NCBI RefSeq assembly: GCF_022605165.1
Contig: NC_063071.1
Coordinates: 186,001-250,000, forward strand
Direction: 5' to 3'
DNA: 64,000 bases
DNA from: Purpureocillium takamizusanense
Taxonomy: Eukaryota; Ascomycota; Sordariomycetes; Hypocreales; Ophiocordycipitaceae
The position numbers were made by a program, and so were the translations under genes. Positions within the stretch are counted from its first letter, which is position 1; each line of letters starts with the position of its first letter. The notes under the pieces were generated by a model that did not search any database, was not told the DNA's origin, and worked only from the letters and a program-made list of their open reading frames with translations. Positions 32,426-44,833 of this stretch are shown here, in pieces.

Positions 32426-34323
32426 TCAATTGCCCCCCGCCGTCCACCACGCCGCCTTCAAGTCGTCCATCAGCTTCTCCGCGGGCCATCCAATGACCCT
32501 CTTGCACCCCGTCAAGTTGCCGAGGACTCCATGTCGCACAGCCGCGTTCCGAATGTATTTGGCGCCTACAGCAGCAGCACGTCAGCATTGATTGGGGCCC
32601 CCTTCCCTTGCAAACATCCAACGGTCTCTCTTCTGCTCATCTCACTGCAGGGAATGGGCCATCTCACTGTAGGACATGGGCCCAAAGGCATTGACGAGAA
32701 CGGACGGGATACGCGCCGTAAACGCAATGGCGCATATTTCCGATGCGTAGCCGTCGAGCAAGTCGTCTCGGCTCGGCGCAGAGTCGTCGGCGGCGGCGGC
32801 TCCGTCGTGCGCGGGGGGCAGATGGGCGAGCTGCTCCGGCGAGGCGGATATCGTGAGGATGCAGCAAATGGTCAAAAAGTAGTGCATCGCGGATGCTATT
32901 ATGCATGTACCGGTCGATACTCAGCACCGCTTCTTTTTCTTCTTCTTGTTCGTCCGGACGAACGATGTGATGGATGGACCGCTTACCATGTGAGTCCTCC
33001 AGGAACCACACCTTGGTTAATTCTCCTCCTCCTCCTCCTCCTCCCGCTCCTTCTATGCGAGAAAACGGCTTCTGCGCCGACGACAGGCTCCCGTACCAAG
33101 CCTTGGTGACACGCAACAGCTCCATCCACTCTTCGCTGCCGACGACCGGCCGCTGAAACACGGCGTTGATGACGCGCCCCAGGATAAGCGACGCGGCGTG
33201 GAGATGGCCTGGCGGGAGGGCAGCATCCCCGGGCGGGACGACGACACCGTTCAGGTCCATCTTGAGCGGACAGCCCTGGAAAAGACTAAACGAGATGTCC
33301 TCGCGCAGGTAGTTCCAGAACCCGGCCGTGAAGAGGGCATTGGGAGCGTCGTTGAGCAAGCCCCGGCGCGAGGCCAGCGAGTATGCGCCCTGCAGATGGC
33401 GGTTCGGATCGATTTCCTCTATTATCAATGGAGGTCAGCCCCATGAACCAACCAGACTGACTGACATCATCACAGCGTCCCAAGTCCCCAAGCAACATCT
33501 TCCTCACCGTCGAGAATCTCATACGACCGCAGCAGACAGACCGTCGCCAGCGCCACCCCATTCTCCAGCAGCGCGCTCCCCTCGCCCAAGGCAATCAGCC
33601 TCGCCACGCACTCGGCGTGATACACCCCCGCCATGGCCAACGCCGCTCTCGCCCCCGCCGTCTTCGTCGTCGCCGTCGTCGTCGTCTTGCCGAGGTGCAT
33701 CGCCGCGACGGCCACCACCCCGCAGAACAAGAGCGGCTCTTCAAGCGCGAGCAGCGGGACGACGGTGGCAAAGTGCCGCGCCGGGTCGCCGAGGTCATAC
33801 CAAGCCGCGATGGCAGAGACGTAGTGGTGCAGCGCCGCCGCGGTGTCTGCCCGGGCCAGCGCGACGCGGGGGCTCGACGCGACGGCGATGTCGGGCTGCT
33901 CTCCCTCCCTCGTCACTTTCTCCTCCTCCTCGACGACGGCGACGTGCTTGCGCTTGGATGACGGGCCTTGCTGCGGGATGAAAGTGACGGGCTTCTCGGA
34001 GCGGGTGCAGAACAGGCCCTTGCTGCTGCATAGGCCGCAGACCGGGCGGACTTCATCGCCTACATAGATCTATGAGCGAGACGCCCCCTCACTGATGTAA
34101 TAGCGTGCGTGCGTGCGTGCAGGCTCACATTTCACCTTGCGCTTGCGACAAGTGTCGCTGGCGGTTTACTCGGGTTCAGTAACAGCCATCCGATACGGGG
34201 GGGCGCGGACAGTCGCGAGTCGTCGTCTCACTCACCAGGCTCAACATCGTATTAGCAGTCCCACCACCAACTAACAGAGTGACGGCCAGCCAACTCACCT
34301 TCTTTGTTGTACACGCGCGGCAT
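32426..34323 (-). CDS. Zn(II)2Cys6 transcription factor, ARCA-like, with a 4-nt exon
   Basis: Seven exons: 34323 to 34299, 34239 to 34236 (4 nt), 34157 to 34129, 34059 to 33508, 33418 to 32987, 32919 to 32668 and 32565 to 32426; 477 residues. Spliced, the N-terminus reads MPRVYNKEACDTCRKRKVKC and continues to complete a zinc cluster at C10, C13, C20, C27, C30 and C37. The 4-nt exon CCTG supplies Ala9 and the first two bases of Cys10; every splice without it shifts the frame or removes Cys10. The middle region (VSTGTCIIASAMHYF, SEICAIAFTARIP, GWPAEKLM) matches the C-terminal domain of fungal regulators of this type. It is nuclear and DNA-binding by family. A Gly run at about 305 to 311 comes from a triplet repeat. 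It could regulate the adjacent dioxygenase gene. Confidence 0.8.
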
Positions 34324-35142
34324 CTTCCCACCCAGCGCAGAGAGGGAGTCGCGACCGCGCAGACTATGTCAGGCCCTTGTTTGTCGCGAAGCCGTCATCA
34401 GAGGAGTTTTGAGAAGAGAGAGGGGGGGGTGAGGTCGGACCGGGCTCGCCCAGCGAATGGAAGTGAGAGTTTCAAGTCTCAACTCATTCATCACCCCCAC
34501 TCTGTTGTTCATCCTGGACTTTTCCCCCCGCGATCCGATTTCTCGTCAGGTACTAGTTCTTTCACGCCCTGTCTCGGCGCCTCAAAGAGGCTCGCGTGCG
34601 CCCTGTTCCAAGCGTACGCCGACCTTGTTGTCTTGCAGTACCTCTCTTGGTTTTTCCATCCTGTAGATACTTTCGCAAGAGACGGGGGGGTCACCTGTGG
34701 ACTTGTGGTTCAAATAGTGAGTGCCGCGGCACAACGCGTGACCGTTGTCCTGCTCCCAGGGGACGCATAAACCTTGGCACGACCTCTTCCCGGGGATACC
34801 AGACGTCATGCAAGCAAAGCAAGGACCCCGACACATTCATGCAAACACCCGCCGCGGCATAAACGCCACCCCGCCCGTTCCCGCGACAGACAAATCCCCC
34901 CCCCCCCCTCGTGGATCCCAGACGGTTCAACCCGTGTGCTGCAAGGGATTCGTTCCGCCCGTAAGGCTGATTCTCCTCCCCCCACGACGAGCCACTCAAC
35001 CCCAGCCCCGGCGCACGTGTCCACCCATCCACTTACACGCCCCTGCTGCTGTCAAACACGATATAAACGCGAAAGGCCCCCCCCCCCATCATGATAACCT
35101 CAACCACGCCACTTACCCGCCGTCGACCATCGGTCGCACATC
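34324..35142. promoter_or_regulatory. Divergent intergenic region
   Basis: About 820 bases between the Zn(II)2Cys6 gene and the zinc-ribbon gene. It contains C homopolymers near 34898 and 35077 and no credible gene. Confidence 0.5.
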
Positions 35143-36588
35143 ATGGCCGGACAAGTCCCACTTGAAAACCTCAGACGCCGTCGCAGGGTCGTCACCTGCC
35201 CGGCATGCCACCAGACGGCGCGCACGATGCGCATCCGCGAACCGTACCGCAACGCAGAGTGAGTGCGTCCAGCCAGCCCAGCCCTGCCTTGCCCGACCCC
35301 CCCTTTATCCACATCGTTCATCGATCTTATACTGACCAACTGCACTACCAGCGTATTCATAATGCTTTGGCTCGGCATCCTGCTGTTTCCCATCTACGAG
35401 CACTTCCGCGGCCCGGGCGGCGCGTGGGTGACGCACTACTGCTCGCGCTGCGGCATCCGGCTCGTCGTGTACGCCTCCGGACCACGGCGTCACTACATCC
35501 ACGCCACGGAGACGACGCTGCTGCAGCAGCCACCTCCCTCGGCATCATTCGGTGCATCATCATCATCATCCAACGGCATGCCAAAGCAGCAGCAGCAGCA
35601 GCAGCAGCGTCAAGGCCAGGAAAGCAAACGACCCTACATCACACCCTGTCCATCGCCCCTAGGCCCACCTAACCCAGTAGACACGTCCTTCATCACGAAC
35701 CACACCCGCCGCTACCAACATCTCCGAAGCACCACCATCCTTCACATCGACGTGGATCCCACCGACGGCCTCCCCAGCGCGATATGGAGAAACGCCGCGC
35801 GCACGCAGAAGCTGCATCGCATCGACCGCCTGAACGGCTACGGCGGCCCCAACGGCGGGGCGTTCCACGCGCGGTTCCTCTGGCCAGGCAAGTTCGAGGC
35901 CTCGGAATGTATCCCCTTGCGCTGGGCGTTTGGCCGCTCGTGCCTCTCTGTCGTCGACGCCCGCGATGACCGGTGCGTCGGCGCAGCCCAGCTCGCGCAA
36001 CAATCGTGGGACACCGTCATATACCTACCACAACAACACAGCAACAGCAGCCCCTCCTCCTCCTCCTCCACCTCATCACCACCACCACCACCACCACCAC
36101 CACTACACGCAGCAACGCCGCATATCGAGCACCCGCGACTATTCCAAGCGTACGACTGCAGGGTCGGACAGGACAGGCAAGTCTTCGCCCGGCAATGCCC
36201 GCAGTTTTTCGTCCCCGGCCCACACGGCAGCACCCTGCTCTGGACAGTCCGCCGCATCGTCTGCACGGCCGCGGCCGCCGACGACGATGTCGATGTCGAG
36301 GAGGAGGCGGCGCGCCTCCCCCACGGCAGACCAGCGCTGCGCCTCGTCCTGCTGGACGCCTACGACCGTCTCGTGGCCGCAAACGACGGGGCGTGGACCA
36401 CGAGGAAGACGTCGCCATCGTCGGAGGCGTCGGCGTCGGGGGGACCGCGGCGCGACGTCTTGCGCGTGTACGCGCCGGCGGACGACCATGGTGGCCTCGT
36501 CGGCGCGGTGGTGACGAGCTACGCGGTGCTCTGCGCGCAGCTGACACGGAGAATGCAGTGGAACGATATCCTCAGGAACGAGGATTAG
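35143..36588 (+). CDS. LITAF-like zinc-ribbon protein with long unknown C-terminal region
   Basis: Exons 35143 to 35258 and 35352 to 36588; the 93-nt intron joins RNAD to VFIMLWL, giving 450 residues. Residues 19 to 22 are CPAC and 69 to 72 are CSRC, with a hydrophobic stretch between (VFIMLWLGILLFPIYEHF). That is the split-zinc-ribbon plus membrane-embedded helix layout of LITAF-domain proteins, which sit on the cytosolic face of endosomal membranes. After a poly-Gln run (from CAG repeats near 35587) comes a region of about 300 residues with aromatic-rich segments (ILHIDVDPTDGLPSAIW, FLWPGKFEASECIPLRWAFG), broken by a poly-Ser/Pro run. I do not recognise this part. The length is far above the 80 to 160 residues usual for the family. 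Confidence 0.7.
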
Positions 36589-36818
36589 TTTGGGGCCGGC
36601 CATCAGTGCGCATGTAGATGAAGCCAGCGTGTATGCATATCCCGTTCACGTAGCTCCTGCCTCATACTCTAGCCATGTCGTCGTCCCGCAGTCGAGTCCG
36701 GGTGTGTTGTTCCCCTCACAGAGCCCGTCGTATATATATATATTCCAACGTCGCTTTTTCTTCTTCTCCGTCACTGTACGTCTATATGCGCCCGAACGCT
36801 CTACAGTCGGTCGCATTT

Positions 36819-37870
36819 TCAGCTCTTCGTCTCGCCCCGACACTCCTCCAGCCTCCGCCTCTGCACCCCCCGCTCGTCAAAGTTGCCGTCGGCGAGCCAC
36901 TCGTCGAACCCGTGCTTGACCGCCGGCCACTCCTCGTTCGTGATGCTAAAGTACGCCGTGTCGCGCTCGCGGCCCTTGACGACCATGTGTTTTCTGTGTC
37001 CCCCCGGGAACGGCAGAACGTCAGTCCATCCGCGCACACGTAGGAGGACGAAGAGGACACCCCCATGGAGAAAGACGGGAAGGGAAGGGGAGGAGGGAAG
37101 GGGGGCCCAAGGAGGGATTCAAAAACTCACCGGAATATGCCCTCAAACGTAAACCCCAGCCTCCGCGCCGCCTTGAGGCTCCTCGCATTCAGCGCATTCG
37201 CCTTCCACTCCACGCGCAGGTACCCCAGCGCAAACGCCCTCTCCACCAGCAGCGCGTACGCCTCCGTCCCAACCCTGCTCCCCTTGGCCGCGTCGCCCAG
37301 GATGATGGACCCGATCTCGATGCGTCGGTGCGCCGGCACGACGCTCAGGTACGACATCATGCCCACGGCCTCCCCTTGACCTTCACCCTCGCCGTCACCC
37401 TCACTCTTCTCACCACCCTCACCCTCACCCTCACCCTTGTCGTCGCCGTTGTCGCCGTTGTGGTTATGCTTCACCACGGCATAAAACTGCGGATCCCTCC
37501 CCCTACCCCACGCCTCCATCGCCGCCTCGCACTCCCCCTCGTCGCGCCACCCGCCCGACAGCATGTACGTCCACCGCCAGAGGTTCGCCTCGCCGCCCAG
37601 GTGCGCGTACAGGTCCGCCGCGTGCGCCTCCGCCGAGAGCGGCACCAGCGACACCGTCTTGCCGACCAGCGGCTCGTGCGGCGGGAACGGCACGGCGCCG
37701 GGCCCTGTGTCGTCGCCGTCCTCCTTCCCGCGCGGCGCGGGGACGGGCGCGCCGACGGGCTGCCCGTGCTCAAAGTGTTGCTGCTCTCGCTGCTTCTGCT
37801 GCTGCTGCGTCATGGCTGCGCGGGTTGCAGGTGTGTGTGGGCGTTTGGTGAACTGTTTCGTGCTGGTCAC
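36819..37870 (-). CDS. GNAT-family N-acetyltransferase
   Basis: Exons 37870 to 37131 and 36993 to 36819; the 137-nt intron joins GFTFEGIFR to KHMVVKGRERDTAYFS, giving 304 residues. The acetyl-CoA region is visible as GMMSYLSVVPAHRRIEIGSIILGDAAKGSRVGTEA, followed by VEWKANALNARSLKAARRLGF, typical of RimJ/RimL-like enzymes. An inserted Gly/Glu/Asp-rich stretch (about 145 to 165) comes from a repeat at 37375 to 37440. The first ATG at 37870 is used; a second at 37813 would remove 19 residues. It may acetylate small molecules or protein N-termini; no substrate can be named. It is convergent with the zinc-ribbon gene. Confidence 0.83.
37375..37440. repeat. Degenerate ccctca hexamer repeat inside the acetyltransferase gene
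   Basis: Units ccctca, ccttca and cactct repeat about ten times and encode alternating Gly and Glu in the acetyltransferase. The insert should be a flexible acidic loop and a likely site of length variation. Confidence 0.75.
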
Positions 37871-38765
37871 TGATGGAGGAGGAGAGCAAGAACCACAAAA
37901 AAAAGAATCCAGTCTCGTCGTGCCTGCCCGTCGATGTGAGTGAAGAGAAAAAAAGAGCCACTGCGAGTCGTTTGTTGGCAGTTGGTTTTGAGAGCACTTG
38001 TTGCTTGCTTACTTACTCGGCTCTCCCGTCGTGGGATCCGTCCATGCGTCGAGCGATGACACACCACCACGGGGGCCGCCGAGTCTCGGTCTCCGCAATC
38101 GGGGCCTCGACATGGCACACGCCCTTTGCGTGGAGCGAACAAAAGCCCTGGCCACATACATAGCTTGACAACGAATAATGGCGACTTAGACTTGAAAATA
38201 CCACAACACCCAGCGATTTGCTTCGGGATGAGATTGTGCATTGCTCATTCAACAGACAGACCATTCCGACGATATCTTGCCTTGGTCCCGCGGCATCACT
38301 CACCCTACACCCGTCGAGCCCAAGGAAATCTCAAGCAATCCCTCCAGGAATCAATCCTGCCTAACAATGCGTATGCCATTATCTCACAGTATATGCTATA
38401 CACGCCATACATGGCTGACAAGTGCAGGCGACAAAGCGTCGCCCGCGCAACTAGAGTCGCAAATGCTCATGCCGTGCCGTTTGTTACCCATTTCCCCCCA
38501 ACATGTTCCGCAAGCACAAAAGCCAACCCGCAACGCCGCTCGAGCAATGGCAATGTCTAAGTGTGTGTCCCCCTCATGCTGTGTCCCTCCCTCGTACTCA
38601 TCTATATAACGGTTCGATCGTGTACGTGTGGTGCGGTTCCGTCCTTGCGCCGCTCGCATGCAATCGTCGCCAAGCACACCGAGGCGGCTTGCGCTTTGTC
38701 GTCTGCAGGCGCCTCCCCCTGGCCGGAGCAGGCGCCGCATCATCGTGTCCAGTCCCGCGTCAGAC
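37871..38765. other. Intergenic stretch
   Basis: About 900 bases between the start of the acetyltransferase gene and the end of the GT2 gene, both on the minus strand. No gene or notable structure is seen. Confidence 0.5.
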
Positions 38766-41217
38766 CTAAAAGGAGAAAAAGGAGGCGACAAAAATCAGGC
38801 ACGTGAAGAGCGTCGAAAACGTCAGCTCAAACTCGAACCACGCCGCCTGTCCGCCAAACGCAATCTTCTTGCTCTTGCGCGTCGGATGCGCCACCAGCGT
38901 CTTCGGGTCGCGCTCCAGCAGCTGCTCGCGGTCCGGCATCATGGGCGGGTCGATGGCATAGGCAACGGGCGTCCAGAGCGAGCTGCAGATGAAGATGAAC
39001 GTCAACGGCGGCCAGAAGGCGTGCGTGATGAGACACTTCAGCAGGTCCTTGGTGCTCTCGTTCAGCGAGAAGCATCGGAACGACGTCAGCACCACCGCCA
39101 CCAGCGTCAGGTACACAAACGCCAGGTGGAAAATGGCCATGTAGTTGACCAGGATCGCCCAGAGACGGCGCACCATGTTCTTCTTGAGCACCGGGTCGCG
39201 CTCGTTGAGCGCCGACGCCAGCGAGCCCGTCGGCTTGAACGCCTGCACCTGGCCGCCGAGCCACTTGGGCAGAACAAACGCCCGGATCAGGCACAGAGCA
39301 ATGTACGGAGACATCCACAGCTGGTAGCGCGAGCCGCGCTGACCCGTGTGGTAGCCGGCCGGGATGAACAGGACGAACTCGCATAGCCGGTTCGAAATTG
39401 TCGCCGCAAAACATGTCCGCACCAACCAGCGCAGCTGCTCTTCCGTCGCGTACGCGACCAGCTGCTTGCCCATGATGAGAATGATGGGGATGGCGAAGAG
39501 CGAAATCGTGAGCAGGATCGTGTATATGCTGAGCGATGCGTAGAGAAAGCCGGAAAAGCGCTGCGCAAATGTCATTTGTCGCACCTTTTCGCCCCAGAGG
39601 CAAAACTTGAGCTTAAACGACGTGTCCACGGTTCCAATAGCCCAGCGCGTGCGCTGCTTCAGGTGGCTGCCAAAGTCCTCGGGGACGGTGCCAAACTGAA
39701 GAGGCTCGTGGACGTAGGCAGTCTTCCAGCCCTTGCCCAGCATGAGCGTCGACGTAGCCACATCTTCAGCGAGAGATCCAAGGGGAAAGTTGCCAATCTC
39801 CTCGAGGGCCTCGCGGCGCACAACATACCCGGATCCGGTGCACCAGGCGACGCCGAGCGTATCCTTGATGGGCTCAATAACGTGGACAAAGAAGTCGAGG
39901 CTCTGCGCGAGCGGATCCGACGGAGGCGTGTTGTAAAACAGCTGGGGCGGGCAGGCGAGAGCCATCTTGGAGTCCACCATCAGATGGGGCAGAACGGCGC
40001 GAAGCCAGTCCCGCTCGGGAATCTATGGACGGGTCAGCGTCCGCACAACAGAGTGCGCGCATTAGGATGGGGGACCATGCGTACCATGTCAGCGTCCAAG
40101 GCGGCCATGAACTGGCCAGCGCCGCCAGGAAGAAGATTGGACTGCTCGAGCCCAAAGTTGAGATTGCCGGCTTTGAAGTGGTGTGGCTGACCGGGGATCT
40201 TTTCGCGCGCCATGTAGAAGAGGTTCGGGTACATGGCGCTGAGCCGGGAGCAAGCGGCCTCGAGAGGCGCCGACCTGCCATCATCCAGAACGATGACGCG
40301 AAAGCGGTCCGACGGGTAGTCGATGTCGCAGGAAGCACGGACCGTGTCCAGGACGAGATCGTCATCCTCGCCGCAACACGTCACAAAGACGTCGACGGTG
40401 GGGACGTCAGTGCCCCTGAGGCGCAGCCTTTGCCTCCGGCGCTTCTTGAGCGACATCATGGTCCAGCTGTTGTGCATGAGAGACGGAATGGCGACGGCGA
40501 TCTCGACGGCGATGAAAATCCAGGCAGCGGCAAAGGTCGTACCGTAGCTCTGCTGCGCCCAGATGACACAAGCAATGCGCAGGCCCAGATACAGCAGGTA
40601 CAATGCCGTGTTAGCAAATGTCAGAACGGGCAACAGCTTGTAGAGGTAGCGCTTCCAGCCCTTCCAGATCTCGGCGTCGTCGCGTTCGTCCACGACCTGG
40701 ATTGTGGCCTCGGTCGACGAGACGCTCCAGTCCTTGCTGGGCGGGTGCTGCGAGCCGCCGGGCAGCAACGCGGCGAGGCTGATGTGGCTCTGGTTCTGCT
40801 CAAGGTTTTGGTTAGCACGCGGCCTGATGCTCGCCCGTTTACAACGAAGGCGGAGGGGAATGATGCGATTCGTACCATGGGCGTCGTAGGGCCCGACTCA
40901 GCAAACGGCAGGTACCTCGGCGAGGCAGACGAGTCGACGGGCGTCTGGTTTCCCGTCCGCCACGATCGCAGGCTCGTACGAGACTCGTGGCCGTCGACAA
41001 GTGTCTGCGAGTCGGACCGGCCCGCGATGGACGGGGGCCAGCTGGGCGAGACGGCATCCTCGGGGAGCTGGCCGAATGACGAGGGCCTCGGGTACCGCGC
41101 ATTCGGGCGGACTGGCCGTGTGAATTGGGAGTGGTAGTCTTCCGGGGGAGACGGTTGGTTTCGACGCTGAAAGGAGCCAATCTCCAGCATTTCTTCCTCC
41201 TCTGGATAGCCCTTCAT
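38766..41217 (-). CDS. Cellulose-synthase-like glycosyltransferase family 2 membrane protein
   Basis: Exons 41217 to 40876, 40795 to 40085 and 40022 to 38766 (introns of 80 and 62 nt); 769 residues. The first ATG is at 41217; the longer frame begins only with a GTG. The cytosolic N-terminus is followed by two membrane helices. Then come the GT-A elements: VIVLDDG, DxD as DAD at 348 to 350 (the second intron cuts just after DADM), an EDVAT acid pair near 437, and QRTRW at 474 to 478. Several C-terminal membrane helices follow. This is the layout of processive beta-glycan synthases that use a UDP-sugar and extrude the polymer. The product could be a beta-glucan or mixed wall polymer. The second exon could start three bases earlier (GAG acceptor), adding one Gln. 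Confidence 0.88.
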
Positions 41218-42760
41218 GGCGGCGGTGGTCACGACGCTGCCCAGCGTCCACCAGTTTCGTTAAGCGAGCGAAATACTGGATGTGGCAGCCAGGCGAGGGG
41301 CGAGGAGACTGTGTTTGTGAGTGTAAAGCGAACGGAGGCGCACAACGGCGATTAAGATGATTTTGCTGAAGCTGCCGAGCCGGCCGGGCAGGAGGAGCAA
41401 TCTACAGACGGCGGCAACGAGAGAGGCCGTGCTGTGATGAGCTATAGGGCGCAACCGCTGCTCTGCTGAGGAGGAGGAGGAGCGGGTGGTGACGAGCAGC
41501 AGAGCAGATGCTGTGCGGTGGTGAGGCGTGGTGTGGTGTAAGGTGTAACGAACGAATTGGGCCGGGAGGAGAGGTCGATGTTGCGCCGCCAGAGCGAGTA
41601 TGACGGAGGAGGTTTCGGATGGACAAAAACGAGTGTACCTGGTGAAAGTGAGCGTGAAAGGAATGCGTGAGCGTCGACCGAGTGAAGGATGGACGCTTCG
41701 GATGGGCTAACGGGGGGTCGAGGGAAGCCGCTGGGCGTGCGGGCTGCACTGCACACTGCAGTTCTCACTGCCCGCTGCACTGCACCGGTCTAAGGCCAGG
41801 TGCGGTCAATGGTGGAGCCGCCACCGCGCCTTTGGGACACACCTTGTAGCGTGTACTTTTTGAAACGAACCTTGACCCTCCTTGCAGCTGGACGATCCGG
41901 TGAGCTGTGCCGTGCTGTGTGTGTGCTCTACCTACGGGGCAGTGCTACCTACTAGGTATACTGCAAGATGCCCAAGCTGCTCCAGCTCGAGCGCGTGCTG
42001 GGCGCTTCGGGCTGCGCTGCGCCAGCCAGTACATGCGTGGGCACTCTCCGCCAGCCAGCCAGCCGGGGCAAGTTGCCTCCATTTCTCTGGCAGTACCAGA
42101 GATGCTTTCCAGTTGGCGCCGCGTTCCTTTCAGCGACGCCGGGGTGTTCGGACGGGGCGGCCAGTGGGGGCCGGCGACGAGCGGCGGGGCAGTTGGGGCG
42201 CGGAGCAGGACCAGGAGGTACCTAGACCTCCACTGGCTGCGGTAGCGCCCAGCGTGTGGTTCGAATGTGCCAAGAGCGGGGTGGGGCCAGGGGTACCTGG
42301 TACATGGCTGTCATCCGTGGGCAGTGGCTGCCAGCTGGAGCACCGGGCTTTGTCCCCCCGGGCAGCAGTCACACCAGTGGGTGCCCTGTGAAATGGCATC
42401 ATGGGTGGTGGGATGGAAGAGTCCCGTCGCTTTGGCTGGCGGCCTCACCAGGGCAACATGAGGTGCCCTGGTATCTGGCTAGTTGCCTGCAACTACTACC
42501 TGGAAGGTGCCCGTCAAACGCACGATAAACAACACAGCAGTCACGGCCGCAGATTGATCTCCCCCGTCCGCCTTCACCACCGTCACATCGTGCCGCCTCC
42601 CGCTGCCTGGTCCGACCGCCGCCCATTGGCCTACCTGAGGTGAGCAGCGCACGGTCTGCAGGCCCGTCGGGGGGCAACTGGGCGGTTAAAAGCAGCCAGC
42701 AGCAGGTACCTCAGCGTGGAAGCGAGCAAGCGAGGAGGGGCGCAATTGCTCCCTGACTGA

Positions 42761-42793
<33 letters not shown>
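42761..42793. repeat. (CT)n microsatellite
   Basis: About sixteen CT units with one cg interruption. Confidence 0.9.
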
Positions 42794-44064
42794 GCACTCG
42801 TCCATGGCAACACGAGGTGCGGCAGGGGTGGCGTCGCGGGAAGCATCGCCGTGTTTGGTCAAGACCGGACCATCATCAGCAGGTGGTGGTGCTTGGTGGT
42901 GGCCAGACCAGACGAGACTGCACCACCACCAGCAGCAGCAGGCAAAGAAAGGTAGGCAAGCAGAAACGGATACCTAAGCGTGCGATTCACAGCCCAGCCC
43001 AGTCTGGTTGTGCGGGCATGTGCCCCCCCGTGGTGCCGGCGATGCCGAGGGTCTCCAAGCCAATTCCATCCACCCCAACCAGCAAATAAGTCCGATAAGA
43101 TGTACCTACAAAGAGGTGGCATGCTTGAAATAGTGGGAGCAGGTACAGACAGGATTGACGCTGCGCCGCTGGAATCAATTCGTGCAGGGGCTCATGACCT
43201 CGCTGCTGAGATACGGAGTACTGCCACCCGAGCTCCCGTTTTTTTTCTTCAGCGCGGCGACGAGCCACAGCGTGGGACGTGTTGTGTTGGTCCACCAGGC
43301 GAGGCAAGGGGCACGGTAGTGAGTGGGTGGGAGCATCGTGCGTCGGAGCCAGCGTGGCAGATCGCACGCGAGAAGCTTTTTGCATCATGCCGCGCGCCGA
43401 CCAACACAACAAGATCCAGCTTGAGCAGCAGGGCGTGCGCCAAAGCCCTGTTGGCTGACATGATGATGCAGTACGACGCCGTGAGGCGAAGCAGTCCAAC
43501 TCCATGGAGCTCGCCATTGATCCCGTCATCCCATCCATGTCCACGTCAAATCTCCATTCTTCGATATCAACGTAGTACCCAGCTTATTAGCATCCTGTAA
43601 TACCCGCCGACGGACGAGATCCGTGCTGCACGTAGTAAGTTACTACCAAAAATTGATCCATCCATCTGCTGGTAGCTGCGTGCGTGCCTGGAAAAAATGC
43701 TGCCATGCTGCGCCCGCCCCCTTTGTTGTTATTCTCCTATTCTCCTCTCCGTCGCTTAGCACCTTACATGCGTAAGGTACCTAGGTATAGTATACGTACC
43801 GCCTTCGGCGGCGGCGGCGGCAACGGCGGGGCGGCTCGTTCACAATAGCCCAGCGGCGACGGATACATCGGTCGAGGTACGCACCCTTTCGTACCGGTCG
43901 TGCCGCAACTGGTAAGTACCTAGGCAGTAGCTCCAGAAAAAAAAGTACGATCCAAAGCCGGCATCTGATTGGCTGGCGCTGCAGCAGCTCAGTGTTTTGG
44001 GCGTCGTCTAGGCTGCACCTTTTTTTAGGCGCCATGGGAATTCGTGTTTTTTCTTCTCGCCTTT

Positions 44065-44098
44065 CCACCCACCCATCCATCCATCCATCCACCCACCC
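44065..44098. repeat. (CCAT)n/(CCAC)n microsatellite
   Basis: Tetranucleotide units ccat, repeated four times and flanked by cccac variants. Confidence 0.85.
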
Positions 44099-44807
44099 GC
44101 CACACCTTCGGCTTCCTCACCCCTTGCCTGCCCTGTCATCTGGAACCCTTCCCCGCCCGCCCGCCTGCCGCACGGGCGGGGGGGTGTCATGGGTGTGCCT
44201 GTCTGCCCGCTCTCCATTGCAACGCACCACCCCTGTTCCCGGCAGGGCTCTCTCCCTTGGTGGTGGCCCGCCGTCGCCGTCGTTCGTCATCCGACTGGAC
44301 CAGGCCAGGGGCACGCCGATGCCCTCCATGCCAGGTGAGGCTGTGACTTCGTATCAACAAGCCATGCTGGCGTCGTCACCTGGCTGAATAGGTTTGTCTT
44401 GCCGCGACTCTCCGCAACGCACAGCAGCGAATCCTGACCGCGCGCAATCCAGGCATGCAATGCAATGCAATGCATTGCCGTTGCTGTTCCCGTCCACCGT
44501 TCCCTCTTGCACGGGCTGCGTGTCCCCCACCTCATATCTTTTCTGGCTTCGTCCGTCGCAAGCTCCACCCGACGCGGGGCACGAACGCAGGCGGCTAGGC
44601 CCAAAACTCTGAATGAGGTCCGATTGAAAGAGACAGAAACAGAGCGCGAGGGAGCTGACAAACAAAGTTCAGCAACAACACCACCACCACACGCGATCGT
44701 CGCGCATCCGCCCGTCTCGGGCCGGCCGCTTCTGGCTGCGTGCTGATATGCGGCTATGGAGGCAAACGGCGCAGGGGGGCGGAGACGTAGTCCACCTCGC
44801 CATCTCG

Positions 44808-44833
44808 CCTGGCCTGGCCTGGCCTGGCCTGGC
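44808..44833. repeat. (CCTGG)n microsatellite
   Basis: Five perfect cctgg units in tandem. Confidence 0.9.

Noticed and set aside
33328..33981. Long plus-strand frames opposite the Zn(II)2Cys6 gene (also 36017 to 36547, and 29322 to 29924 opposite the permease)
   Set aside because: These are antisense shadows of GC3-rich coding exons, with Arg/Pro-rich or Asp/Glu-rich readings and no domain.
40876..41232. A start for the GT2 gene at 41232
   Set aside because: The codon there is GTG. The first ATG in frame is at 41217.
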